Shown here one piece after another: positions 1-9,400 of a stretch of DNA of 21,654 bases. Source of the DNA: Flavobacteriaceae bacterium (GTDB lineage Bacteria > Bacteroidota > Bacteroidia > Flavobacteriales > Flavobacteriaceae); the NCBI GenBank assembly GCA_002713705.1, contig PAUJ01000009.1:66939-88592 (forward strand), in the 5' to 3' direction. The stretch's first letter is position 1; every line of letters begins with the position of its first letter. The position numbers and the translations under genes are program-made. The notes under the pieces are model-generated. The model was not told the DNA's origin and made no database searches. It saw nothing but the letters and a program-made list of their open reading frames with translations.

Positions 1-423
1 ATAAAAGAATGGAAATTGAACGCTAATCCCTTTAATGCCTATTTCACTATTAATCCTAGTTTAGCAATTGGAATAAAAGATGTGTATATTCAAAATGATT
101 TCGTTTTTTATTTTGGAAAAAGAAATCCAATACAACATACTGCAGCCTATAATCAATTAGGCGTTCTAAATAACGAATTGTTTTTTGGTATTAGGACAGG
201 TTACAGGTATGTGGTTCATGATACAATGCTACAGGGAAATCTAATCGGGGATTCTTCCATTTTTTTAGTGGAGCCAAATCATCATTTATTCATAGTTAAC
301 ACTGAAATCTATTTCAGAAGAGGTCGTACAGATATTAAAATATATTATAATTACAACAGTTCCAAAACCAGAAATACCGATTATCATTTAACAATGACAT
401 TATCAATAGCTAGAAATTTTTAA
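1..423 (+). CDS. Outer-membrane beta-barrel protein, LpxR-like (lipid A deacylase family), 3' part
   Basis: The reading frame is open from the first base of the window, so the start lies upstream and only the last 140 residues are seen. They show alternating polar/hydrophobic strands, short turns, and a C-terminal Phe (ending in IARNF), typical of outer-membrane barrels inserted by BAM. The pattern GIRTGYRYVVHD, then TMLQGNL, then a Y-rich strand and a last strand after NTDYHL resembles the C-terminal half of DUF2219/LpxR proteins, which remove the 3'-acyloxyacyl chain from lipid A. The catalytic residues of LpxR lie in the N-terminal part and are outside the window, so activity cannot be judged. 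It could be another barrel family. A 52-bp A/T-rich gap with no terminator separates it from the next gene, so readthrough is possible. Confidence 0.6.
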   Translation: MKEWKLNANPFNAYFTINPSLAIGIKDVYIQNDFVFYFGKRNPIQHTAAYNQLGVLNNELFFGIRTGYRYVVHDTMLQGNLIGDSSIFLVEPNHHLFIVNTEIYFRRGRTDIKIYYNYNSSKTRNTDYHLTMTLSIARNF

Positions 424-475
424 ATTTATTATTATGCATCAAATAGAACTTTAATTTTACTATTTTTAAATTTAA

Positions 476-1375
476 ATGCAAGAAGAATTAGACCGCATAA
501 TTTTAGATTTTAATTCAGAGAGTTTATTCTTTCTAAATCTTACCCTTGCGGTAATTATGTTTGGAGTGGCCTTAAACATAACCGTATCAGATTTTTTAAG
601 AATTATTAAAAATCCAAAAAGCGTATTAATTGGGATTTTATCTCAATTTATATTGCTTCCAGCATTCACTTTTTTATTAGTGATTATCATACAACCTATT
701 CCTAGTATTGCTTTAGGGATGTTCATGGTTGCTGCTTGTCCAGGAGGTAATATATCTAATTTTATGACCAGTTATGCAAGAGGGAATGCAGCACTTTCAG
801 TTAGTTTAACAGCTATTGCTACACTCTTGGGAATTGTAATGGTTCCCTTAAATTTTCAGTTATGGTCTGGATTTTATGAACCTACTTCAAATTTAATAAA
901 CACCATATCATTATCACCACTAGCGATGATTAAAGTAATTTCTTTATTATTAGGAGTTCCTTTAATTTTAGGTATGTTAGTTCGAAATTACGTTCCAAAT
1001 TTAGCTTTAAAATCAGCTCCTATTTTTAAAATAGGTTCAATTTTATTTTTTTTAGCACTTATTATCTTAGCATTATCAAAAAACATTGATATTTTTAAAA
1101 ATTACATTCACTATGTTTTTATTATTGTACTAATTCATAATATTTTAGCATTAACTTTAGGCTATAGTATTGCTAGTATATCTGGCTTATCTAAAAAAGA
1201 TAGACGTACTTTAGCGATTGAAACCGGAATACAAAATTCTGGTTTGGGAATGTTATTAATTTTTAGTTTTTTTAATGGTCTGGGTGGAATGGCACTTGTA
1301 GCTGCTTTTTGGGGAGTATGGCATATTGTATCTGGACTCATCATAGCAACTTATTGGTCTAAAAGACAAATTTAA
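476..1375 (+). CDS. Bile acid:sodium symporter (BASS/SBF) family transporter
   Basis: This 299-residue protein is almost wholly hydrophobic, with about nine to ten membrane segments, and matches the SBF family (PF01758). The hallmark crossover motif is visible around residues 86-113: AACPGGNISNFMTSYARGN followed by AALSVSLTA. A second conserved block, IETGIQNSGLGM, lies in the C-terminal half; in structurally known members these two unwound helices form the sodium sites and the substrate pocket. Family members import organic anions (bile acids, pantoate, pyruvate, other carboxylates) with Na+; the substrate here cannot be read from sequence. It sits 12 bp upstream of the acyltransferase on the same strand, so the two are probably cotranscribed. 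The start is an ATG in an A/T-rich context with no Shine-Dalgarno, normal for Flavobacteriia. Confidence 0.9.
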   Translation: MQEELDRIILDFNSESLFFLNLTLAVIMFGVALNITVSDFLRIIKNPKSVLIGILSQFILLPAFTFLLVIIIQPIPSIALGMFMVAACPGGNISNFMTSYARGNAALSVSLTAIATLLGIVMVPLNFQLWSGFYEPTSNLINTISLSPLAMIKVISLLLGVPLILGMLVRNYVPNLALKSAPIFKIGSILFFLALIILALSKNIDIFKNYIHYVFIIVLIHNILALTLGYSIASISGLSKKDRRTLAIETGIQNSGLGMLLIFSFFNGLGGMALVAAFWGVWHIVSGLIIATYWSKRQI

Positions 1376-1387
1376 ATCGTATTTATT

Positions 1388-2419
1388 TTGAAATTACTTT
1401 GGTTAAATTTTGTTCAGTTTTACCTAACAATAGGGTTTAAATTTTATTACAAAAGAAAAGATGTAGTATACCAAGAAAAAATACCAAAGGATAAAGCTGT
1501 TATTTTCTTATCCAATCATCAAAATGCATTATTAGACCCTTTGTTAGTAAGTATTAGTAGTACTCGAAAAAATTATTTTCTTACGAGAGCAGCGGTTTTT
1601 AAAAATTCAACAGTTGCAAAACTGTTAAACAGTTTGCAAATGCTTCCTGTTTATAGAATGATAGACGGAGTTAATAACATTCAAAAAAATAGAGCGATTT
1701 TTACTTTCTGCACTGAGTTCCTAGATCAAAAAAAATCTATCATATTATTTCCAGAAGGAAATCATTCCCTTAAGCGAAAAGTTCGTCCTTTAAAAAAAGG
1801 AGCTGCTAGGATAATACAGGAAACCTTACAGAAATTTCCTAAAAGAGAAATTATAATCATACCTGTTGGAGTAAATTATCAAGCTCCAACTGAATATGGA
1901 GATTCCATGTCTGTTTATTTTGGCAAGCATATTTCTCCTACTAAATTTTGGGATGGCAGCCAGCTTGACATGCAAGAATTAAACAAAACTATCTCTACAG
2001 AACTCAAACAACTCACCAGTCACATAGAAAGTATTTCAGACTATGAACAAAATCTAAAAAACCTAAAAAATTTAAAGATAGATTTCACTTCTCCTATAGC
2101 AGTTAATAAATGCCTCCAAAATGATTTTTTAAAGACTGAAAATAAAATAAAAAAACCATCAAGTTTATATTTATTTTTTATTTTTTTAATAAAAGTTTTT
2201 TATTTTATACCTTATTTTATTTGGAAGAAAGTTGCATTTCCAAAAATAACAGAAGACGAATTTATTGGAACTTTCAGGTATGTATTAATCATAACATTAG
2301 CACCTATTTATTTACTTCTATTGGTCTTTAGCTCATTTTTATTTTTCGGAAAAACAATCGGTCTAACTCTCTTGGGAATAGGAATCATTTTACCTTTAGT
2401 CACTCTTCGGGTAAAATAA
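1388..2419 (+). CDS. PlsC-like glycerol(phospho)lipid acyltransferase with C-terminal membrane segments
   Basis: The protein has 343 residues from a TTG start, the only reasonable start after the preceding gene's stop. Residues ~38-150 form a PlsC/LPLAT domain: the active-site block is SNHQNALLDP (His44, Asp50), and the phosphate/acyl-acceptor block is ILFPEGNHS (FPEG at 121-124). The catalytic pair is spaced HX5D rather than the textbook HX4D, which I recall being common in Bacteroidota homologues. The C-terminal third carries two to three hydrophobic segments (about 258-278, 298-320 and 325-340), so it is an integral inner-membrane enzyme. It probably acylates lysophosphatidate or a related lysolipid in phospholipid synthesis or remodelling, but the acceptor is not evident. 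It is likely cotranscribed with the upstream BASS carrier and ends just before a hairpin terminator. Confidence 0.88.
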   Translation: MKLLWLNFVQFYLTIGFKFYYKRKDVVYQEKIPKDKAVIFLSNHQNALLDPLLVSISSTRKNYFLTRAAVFKNSTVAKLLNSLQMLPVYRMIDGVNNIQKNRAIFTFCTEFLDQKKSIILFPEGNHSLKRKVRPLKKGAARIIQETLQKFPKREIIIIPVGVNYQAPTEYGDSMSVYFGKHISPTKFWDGSQLDMQELNKTISTELKQLTSHIESISDYEQNLKNLKNLKIDFTSPIAVNKCLQNDFLKTENKIKKPSSLYLFFIFLIKVFYFIPYFIWKKVAFPKITEDEFIGTFRYVLIITLAPIYLLLLVFSSFLFFGKTIGLTLLGIGIILPLVTLRVK

Positions 2420-2420
2420 A

Positions 2421-2445
2421 AAAGGCATCTATTTTAGAAGCCTTT
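2421..2445. terminator. Bidirectional hairpin terminator between convergent genes
   Basis: AAAGGC (2421-2426) pairs with GCCTTT (2440-2445). Inside it, after an A-A mismatch, TCTA (2428-2431) pairs with TAGA (2435-2438) around a TTT loop. A-rich sequence on the left gives a U tract for the minus-strand transcript. It lies between the stops of the acyltransferase (+) and the M28 peptidase (-) and can serve both. Confidence 0.75.
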
Positions 2446-2467
2446 AACTACTATTTTAAACAAACAA

Positions 2468-3700
2468 CTACCAGGTCACTTCTAATTCTAAAGGCGCTCC
2501 GTTTCGTTCAACGATCACTACTGTTTTTTGTCCTTTTTCAAATTTTGAAAGTGACTTCATATAACTCATCATATCGGTAACTTCGTATTCACCCACTTTA
2601 ATTACTACATCACCTTTAATCATTCCCGCACGTTGAGCTGGTCTTTCTTCACTTATACCATCAATACGCATTCCTTTATCATCATATAAATAATCTGGAA
2701 TTACTCCTAAAGTAACTTTAAAATCTGGTGCTTCTTCGCTTTCATTTTTAGTTTTTCTAAATGCTAACCTACCCTCATTATCTAAGTCAGTAATGATATC
2801 GAATATATAATTTGAAATAGCATTCATTCCTTCATAATTTAGCTTTTCTGCATCATCAGTTGGTTTATGATAATCCTCATGCTGTCCTGTAAAAAAATGT
2901 AGAACTGGAATATCAGCTAAATAAAATGAAGTGTGATCACTTGGTCCAATTCCGGATTTCTTTTCGATAAGTTTAAAATCAGAATTATTAGCAAATAAAG
3001 TTTGACTAAATTTAGGTGAAGTACCTACACCATATATGGCAAGCGATTTATCTTCTTTTAATCTTCCCACCATATCCATGTTAATCATATAATTTACTTT
3101 TTTAGTATCTATGGTTGGGTTTTTTACAAAATAATTAGAACCTAATAATCCTAATTCTTCACCTGAAAATGATATAAATAAGTAATTATTATTGATATTC
3201 TTACCTTTAAGACGTTTTGCTAAATTCATCATTACTGCTACACCACTAGCATTATCATCTGCCCCATTATGAATTTCTATTCCTTCACCCCTATACAAAG
3301 AACCTTCACTACCAAATCCTAAATGATCATAATGAGCTCCAATAATAACGATGTTTTCTGCATTATTATTGATATAAGCAATTACATTTAAACCCGTAAT
3401 CGTACCATCTTCTTTGTTTGTGTTATAAGTAACTTCAGCATGTGGGTTGGTTTTAGCTTTAAAAGTAAAAGGTTGTAAATAACCATCCGATCCCTTTGGT
3501 GCTAAACCCATATTTTTGAATCTTTCAGCAAGATAATTTGCAGATTTTTTTTCTGTCTCAGATCCAGTTTCTCTACCTTCTTGAGAATCATCTGCTAAAA
3601 AATACACATCATCTTTCATAGAAAATTCCTTGACAGGTGTTTCGGTTTCACAGGAATATACTAAAAATAGTACCACAAATAAATAAAATACTTTTATCAT
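2468..3700 (-). CDS. M28 family metallopeptidase lipoprotein with C-terminal PDZ domain
   Basis: The 410-residue protein starts at ATG 3698-3700. An in-frame extension reaches 3826 but would run into the divergent gene, whereas the chosen start gives a lipoprotein signal (MIKVFYLFVVLFLVYSC, lipobox Cys17). Residues ~100-305 form an M28 di-zinc aminopeptidase domain. Likely zinc ligands are His123 (GAHYDH), bridging Asp148 (NGADDNASG), Glu182 with the catalytic Glu181 (SGEELG), Asp209 (NMDMVG) and His278 (HEDYHKPTD), so all key residues are present. Residues ~325-410 form a PDZ domain (LGVIPDYLY, then PAQRAGMIKGDVVIKVG). It is a periplasm- or surface-facing aminopeptidase, probably degrading peptides for nutrition or turnover. 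It is divergently paired with the PD40 lipoprotein, sharing an 88-bp spacer. I saw no perfect TAnnTTTG box on its side; a one-base-short TATTTTG occurs about 3730-3737. Confidence 0.93.
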   Translation of the reverse strand: MIKVFYLFVVLFLVYSCETETPVKEFSMKDDVYFLADDSQEGRETGSETEKKSANYLAERFKNMGLAPKGSDGYLQPFTFKAKTNPHAEVTYNTNKEDGTITGLNVIAYINNNAENIVIIGAHYDHLGFGSEGSLYRGEGIEIHNGADDNASGVAVMMNLAKRLKGKNINNNYLFISFSGEELGLLGSNYFVKNPTIDTKKVNYMINMDMVGRLKEDKSLAIYGVGTSPKFSQTLFANNSDFKLIEKKSGIGPSDHTSFYLADIPVLHFFTGQHEDYHKPTDDAEKLNYEGMNAISNYIFDIITDLDNEGRLAFRKTKNESEEAPDFKVTLGVIPDYLYDDKGMRIDGISEERPAQRAGMIKGDVVIKVGEYEVTDMMSYMKSLSKFEKGQKTVVIVERNGAPLELEVTW

Positions 3701-3741
3701 TAACTTTAAATTTAATTTATTAGAAATAACCAAAATATTTA

Positions 3742-3770
3742 TTGGCAAAGATTCTAAAGCGTTATTTTTG
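3742..3770 (+). promoter_or_regulatory. Bacteroidota-type promoter for the PD40 lipoprotein gene
   Basis: A -33 TTG at 3742-3744 is followed after 18 nt by a perfect -7 element TATTTTTG (consensus TAnnTTTG) at 3763-3770. The predicted transcription start is about 3775-3777, leaving a leader of roughly a dozen bases before ATG 3789. The spacing is within the range known for Flavobacterium and Bacteroides promoters. Confidence 0.6.
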
Positions 3771-3788
3771 TCCAAAATTAACCTAATT

Positions 3789-4904
3789 ATGAAACGAATA
3801 CCAATTTTATTAATTGTTTTATTCACATTCGCTTGTAAAGAAAATAAAACTGAAACCGGTCTAACCGATGTTTCTAAGGCTAAAGAAATATCTAAAACAA
3901 TAAAAAAAGACTCTTTAATCTTTCCTGAAGAAACTCATTTTAAATCGTTACGCCAAGTAACTTTCGGTGGTGATAATGCAGAAGCTTATTGGAGTTTTGA
4001 TGATCAACAGTTAATTTTTCAATCCAATAATAAAAAATGGGGATTATCGTGTGATCAGATGTTTTTAATGAATGCTGATGAAACTTTTAATAAAAATATT
4101 CCACCAATGATAAGTACTGGAATGGGACGAACAACTTGCGCTTATTTTTTACCAGATAATAAAAGCTTTATTTATGGTTCTACTCACCTGGCAGATAAGG
4201 CATGTCCTGAAGTTCCATTGCGTAAAAACGGAAGGTATGTATGGCCAGTTTATGATAGTTTCGACATTTTTGTTGCCGATTTAGAGGGAAATATTACTGG
4301 ACAATTAACGAATTCACCCGGTTATGATGCTGAAGCTACAGTTTCTCCAAAAGGTGATAAAATAGTATTTACCTCAACAAGAAGTGGAGATTTAGAATTA
4401 TATACGATGAATCTAGACGGAAGTGATGTGCAGCAAATAACTAACGAATTAGGCTATGATGGTGGGGCTTTCTTTTCTCCAGACGGAACCAAATTAATTT
4501 TTAGATCATCAAGGCCTAAAACAGTAGAAGAAATTAGTAAATACAAAGGATTGTTAGCTGAAGGGTTAGTTGAGCCTACCAATATGGAACTTTACATATG
4601 TAATGCTGATGGTAGCGACATAAAACAATTAACCAATCTAGGAAATGCCAATTGGAGCCCATTTTTCACGCCAGATGGAAAAAAAATATTATTCTCTAGT
4701 AATTATGAAGCTGAAAGAGGATTCCCTTTTAATTTGTACATGATTGATGTAAATGGAAAAAATTTAGAGCGTATCACTCACGGTGAAACATTTGATGCTT
4801 TCCCAGTTTTTTCAAATGATGGAAAAAATTTAATATTCTCCTCTAATAGAAATAATGGTGGCGGACGTGACACCAATCTATTTATAGCAGAATGGCAAGA
4901 TTAA
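3789..4904 (+). CDS. TolB-like PD40 beta-propeller lipoprotein
   Basis: The 371-residue protein starts at ATG 3789; a TTG seven codons upstream lies inside the promoter element and is not preferred. The N-terminus MKRIPILLIVLFTFAC is a lipoprotein-type signal peptide with Cys16. The rest is a WD40/PD40-type propeller like that of TolB: repeated blades ending in F/S-P-D/K-G-x-K-I-x-F-x-S, for example ATVSPKGDKIVFTSTRSGD, FFSPDGTKLIFRSSR, FFTPDGKKILFSSN and VFSNDGKNLIFSSNR, each followed by an LYxMNxDG-type strand. Such proteins are scaffolds or binders in the periplasm or at the outer membrane. No catalytic residues are seen. It is divergent from the M28 peptidase, which suggests a shared role in peptide handling, though that is inference from position only. 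No clear terminator follows. Confidence 0.88.
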   Translation: MKRIPILLIVLFTFACKENKTETGLTDVSKAKEISKTIKKDSLIFPEETHFKSLRQVTFGGDNAEAYWSFDDQQLIFQSNNKKWGLSCDQMFLMNADETFNKNIPPMISTGMGRTTCAYFLPDNKSFIYGSTHLADKACPEVPLRKNGRYVWPVYDSFDIFVADLEGNITGQLTNSPGYDAEATVSPKGDKIVFTSTRSGDLELYTMNLDGSDVQQITNELGYDGGAFFSPDGTKLIFRSSRPKTVEEISKYKGLLAEGLVEPTNMELYICNADGSDIKQLTNLGNANWSPFFTPDGKKILFSSNYEAERGFPFNLYMIDVNGKNLERITHGETFDAFPVFSNDGKNLIFSSNRNNGGGRDTNLFIAEWQD

Positions 4905-4999
4905 TTTTGGCGAATTCTTGATTTTAATTTCGATTGACTATTTTTAATGTTCTATATTTTAAAAACTTATACTATTCTTGTTTTTAACAAACACTATAA

Positions 5000-6364
5000 A
5001 TGCTCATAACTTTAATAAAAAATAGAACAACAATATTGTTGGTTCTAACAAGTCTATTATTTTATTTAGTTTTCGCTTATGACCTAGACCGAAGTGATTT
5101 TATAAAACTCATCTCTCTTATTGGAACACTATTTTTTATTGCTTATAAAATCATCCAAATAAATAAAGATTGTTTTTGGTTATTAACAGGAATCGGAATA
5201 ACTTTTAGATTACTTTTTATTGCAATACTCCCTAATTTATCACAAGATTTTTATCGTTTTATTTGGGATGGAAGATTAATTTCGCAAGGTATAAGTCCGT
5301 ATTTATTTACCCCTGAAAGCTATATTGAAGCCGCTTCAAACTCATATGGGATAATTATCAATCAAGCACAGGAACTCTATAATGGAATGGGCAGTTTAAA
5401 CGGAAGTCATTTTAGCAACTATCCACCTATTAATCAATTATGTTTTTCAATTGCTTCAGTTTTTACAGAAAAAAGCATTTTAGGGTCCGTGGTGGTGTTG
5501 CGAGTCATTATAATTCTGGCTGATCTAGGAATTCTATTCATAGGAAAAAAATTATTATTAAAACTTCATTTAAATCCAAATCAAATTTTTTGGTATTTCT
5601 TAAATCCTTTTATCATTATAGAATTAACAGGTAACCTTCACTTTGAAGGAGTTATGCTATTTTTTTTAATTGCTTCTCTATATCTATTAAATCAAAAAAA
5701 ATGGCTTGGCGCTGCTTTTTTGTTAGGAATTTCTGTTTCTGTAAAACTAATTCCTTTCCTTCTTCTTCCTCTGTATTATAAATGGTTTATCAATAATCTT
5801 AATAAAGGTTATTTAAAGCTTGCTGGTTTTTATTTTATAGTCTTAGGAACAGTTACCTTAACTTTTATACCTTTTTTATCATCTCAATTTATTAATAATT
5901 TTTCTGAAACAATTTTTCTTTGGTTTCAAAATTTCGAGTTTAATGCAAGTATATATTATATAATTCGTTGGTTGGGCTTTAAAATAGTTGGTTGGAATAT
6001 GATAGCAATCATTGGAAAAATTCTTCCACTATTTATAATTTTATTTATTTTATTCTTTTCACTTTATAAAAAAAATAAATCAACTCAGCAACTTATCACT
6101 TCCTTGCTATATGGAATTTCTATATATTTTTTACTTTCTACGACCGTTCACCCTTGGTACATTGCCAGTCCGTTATTACTTTCCGTTTTTACTAGATATA
6201 AATTTTCAATAATTTGGAGTTTAGCGGTAATGTTGAGTTATTTGGCATATAGTACTGAAGGGGTTTCTGAAAATTTATGGATAGTGGCTTTAGAGTATTT
6301 TGCAGTGCTCGGATTTTTTATATGGGAAGTATTGCAATTTAGAAAAAGACCTGTTATTTTTTAA
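5000..6364 (+). CDS. GT-C fold mannosyltransferase-like polytopic membrane protein
   Basis: The protein has 454 residues with about twelve hydrophobic segments. The first periplasmic loop carries SQDFYRFIWDGRLISQGISP (residues 81-100), the D-F-x-R-x-x-W-D-G block typical of polyprenyl-phosphate-sugar dependent GT-C glycosyltransferases; Asp83 is the likely catalytic base. A second family block, NPFIIIELTGNLHFEGVM, lies near residue 205, followed by a helix with VSVKLIPFLLLPL. Bacteroidota proteins of this kind are usually annotated as mannosyltransferase or GT87/DUF2029-like. It probably moves a sugar from a lipid carrier to a glycolipid or glycoprotein on the periplasmic face; the substrate is unknown. 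The start is ATG. The 95-bp gap upstream contains TATTCTTG (4973-4980), one base off the -7 consensus and without a suitably placed TTG. The following AsmA-like gene begins about 84 bp downstream with no visible promoter, so the two may be an operon. Confidence 0.75.
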   Translation: MLITLIKNRTTILLVLTSLLFYLVFAYDLDRSDFIKLISLIGTLFFIAYKIIQINKDCFWLLTGIGITFRLLFIAILPNLSQDFYRFIWDGRLISQGISPYLFTPESYIEAASNSYGIIINQAQELYNGMGSLNGSHFSNYPPINQLCFSIASVFTEKSILGSVVVLRVIIILADLGILFIGKKLLLKLHLNPNQIFWYFLNPFIIIELTGNLHFEGVMLFFLIASLYLLNQKKWLGAAFLLGISVSVKLIPFLLLPLYYKWFINNLNKGYLKLAGFYFIVLGTVTLTFIPFLSSQFINNFSETIFLWFQNFEFNASIYYIIRWLGFKIVGWNMIAIIGKILPLFIILFILFFSLYKKNKSTQQLITSLLYGISIYFLLSTTVHPWYIASPLLLSVFTRYKFSIIWSLAVMLSYLAYSTEGVSENLWIVALEYFAVLGFFIWEVLQFRKRPVIF

Positions 6365-6448
6365 CATATAGCATATTCATTTACTTAACCTAATATAACT
6401 ATTAATTCTTTTTTATTTATTTTTACAAGAATACTTAGATCTTAAATT

Positions 6449-9400
6449 ATTAAAAAAATAGTTAGAAATACCTTCATCTTTATTAGCGTTTTACTGCTAA
6501 TTCTTTCAATTTCTTTAATTGGGATACACTACTATTTTGAGAACCATAAAGAAGAACTTACAGCTAAAATAGAAAACACACTTAATGAAAGAAGTAATGG
6601 AGAAATTCTTTTTGACTCTATCACTATAAGCTCTTTAAAAGAATTACCTGCCATAAAAATAAAAATTTTCAACCTTTCACTAACTGACTCTTTATATACT
6701 CAACATAATAGAAAAACGCTATTTATAGAAGAATTAAGTGCTTCAATATCGGTTGTAGATGTATTTAAAGAAGAGTTAGAAATCAAATCGATTTCAGCGA
6801 AAAAAGGACATATTTCTATTTTTGTAGATCAGGATCATTTTAGTAATAATTATGTTTTTAAAACCAATTCTAAAAATAATAAAACACCAACTATTCTTAA
6901 TTTCATTGATAACAATGTGGCTATTATAATGGAGGACATTGAATTTAGTTTCATTGAAAAAATAAAAAATAAAAAAATAACAGCACACTTAAATAAAGTA
7001 GATTTTAATATTGATTTAAAAAAAATGATAATCCCGAAACTGAACTTAGATGTTTTTATGAAAGAAATGGGATTGAATTTAAAAAATGGAACTTTCTTTA
7101 ATAATACTAGGTGCGTTGGTAGTTTTAAGCCAATTATTAACACTTCAGAAAACATCCTTTTAATACCCGAATTTCAATTAAATATAGGAGAACAAAATTT
7201 TGACATCTCTGCATTTATTAATCTTAAAAATAAATATTTTAAATTCTTATTTTCATTAGAAAAAGCCAATTATAGTAAAAGTTTACATTTATTGCCGGAA
7301 AATATTAAAAATAAATTAGAAGGAATCACCATTAAAAAGCCTTTTAAGGTAAGTGCTAATATTTCAGGAAAGTTTGTCTATCATAATAATACCCTGGTAA
7401 AATTAAAATACGAAACTATAAATAATGAGATTTTCTATAAAAAAGATAGTTTGTATTTCAAAAATATATCTTTTGTAGGAAGTACTAAAAATCGAGTATT
7501 TAAAGATAGTTCTAAAGTTGAAAACAGAAAAAACCTCACAAATACTTTTGAATACCTCAATGGCATATATAATAATATACCATTTAAAATAACAAATCTC
7601 ACCTTGGTTAATGAGTATTCAAAACCCAAGAATTTAACTACAGATTATGAAGCTGAAGGTGAAATTAATTATTTGAATACTATCATTAACAGCAAAGATT
7701 ATAATTTTTCAAATGGTCGTTTTAAAATAGCTGGAAATTATAATGGTACTATTAATTCTATGTCAGATGTTATAAACTCATCTGAGGTTACTATTAATTG
7801 TGAAAAGTTGATTATTAAAAGTAAGCAAAGTAAGAGTCGTTATAATATTCCAATTTTAGAATTATATATCAATCATAATAATGCTGAAATAAAAGAATTT
7901 GTTGTTGATTTAGATTCAAAAGAAAATATTATTATTAAAGGAGACATTAAAAACTTTGGCTCTTTATTATCAAACGAAACGTCTAATCAACCTAGCTATT
8001 CTCGAATAGATATTTCTTCCAAATATTTAAACTATGAATCATTAATAAAAACTTTTGGAGCTCACGAAAAACAATCTAAAAGTAAAAATATAACTCAGAT
8101 TAAACAATCCATAAACATTCTAACCAGTAAATTCAACCCAAATATTTCCTTCAATTTACAGCAATTAGATTTTTATGATATTCCTTTTAACACTATTAAT
8201 ATTGATGCCAAATATCAAGATCAAGAAATTTATATAAAAGAGATAAGTGGAAATTACAAAGAGAGCAATGCAACCGCAATTATAAAAATTGATTTAAATC
8301 CTAGGAAAAATAAGAATGGCTTAGAGACTTTACAAATGGATTTAAATCTAAATGCAACTGGAGCAATGGAAAATTGGGCAGAATTATTAAATTATGACAA
8401 GTTTTTTTTTAATGAAGCTACTTATAAATTTAATTTTCGTTTTAAGAATGAAGCTAGGAATCTGAAAGAATTGGTAAATAATGCTAAAATTAATCTAAAT
8501 GTGAGCAAGGGAAGTCTGCTTTATAAATCTGAAAATCTAAACTTACCTTTTAATAATATATCTATAAGTATAAAAGACAAACATGCAATTTTAAATGATT
8601 TTGAATTGGGCTTAGCAGACGATCAAGCGATTCATTTAAAAGGTGAAATTAATAATTTTATAGAAATTTTTGATAATTCTATTTCAACAAAAAACATAAG
8701 TTCTTCTATTAGTATAGGTTCAAAAGATATTAATTTCAGCAATTTTATTGACACATTTAATCCTAAATCACAAAAATCTAAGAAGAAAAATAATGTGAAA
8801 CTAATTTTGAAAGAATTGCATTCAAAATTTAATCCAACCTTAAATTTAAAATTGGAAAAACTTAGTTACAACAATGTAACATTAGAAAAGGTAAATGCAA
8901 ACTTATTTTTTGATGAAATTAATACGTTAAACTTAAACAATGCCTATTGTTTTTATTATGACAAAAAAATGTCTGTAGATGCAGAAATTGATATGAGTAA
9001 GGACTTACTAACTCCTTTTAAAACCAATTTTAAAGTAGATGATTTTGCTATTGAAAACCTACTATATACCTTTAATAGTTTTGGCTACAATCAGCTAGAA
9101 GAACCCACTAAATTAACTGGAATAATTGACCTTAATGCAAGTATTAAAGGAGTTATGAATGATTCAATTGGTGTAAATCAAAAATCTCTTGAAGCAGTAT
9201 TAAATTATAAAATAAAAAAATTAGATATAATTAACTTTCAACCAATAATTGATGCAGGCAGAATAATATTTAGTAAAAAACGTTTAGATTTAATCAAATT
9301 TGCTAATATAGATAATACTATTTTTTTAAAAAATAACATCATTTCTGTTCCAGAAACAAATGTTCAATCTACAGCTTTCGACTTTTTTATTGAAGGGGAT

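Noticed and set aside
3768..3788. TTG start seven codons upstream for the PD40 lipoprotein
   Set aside because: The TTG is part of the TATTTTTG promoter element and the ATG at 3789 gives a clean signal peptide.
3701..3826. N-terminal extension of the M28 peptidase frame
   Set aside because: It would place 42 residues before the lipoprotein signal and overlap the divergent gene's promoter and first codons; the ATG at 3700 gives a proper lipobox.
4934..4980. Promoter for the mannosyltransferase-like gene (TATTCTTG at 4973)
   Set aside because: One mismatch in the -7 box and the nearest TTG (4934-4936) is 36 nt away, too far for the known spacing.
6794..7155. Minus-strand ORFs inside the AsmA-like gene
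   Set aside because: Hydrophobic low-complexity translations opposite an A-rich coding strand; they are antisense shadows with no family resemblance.
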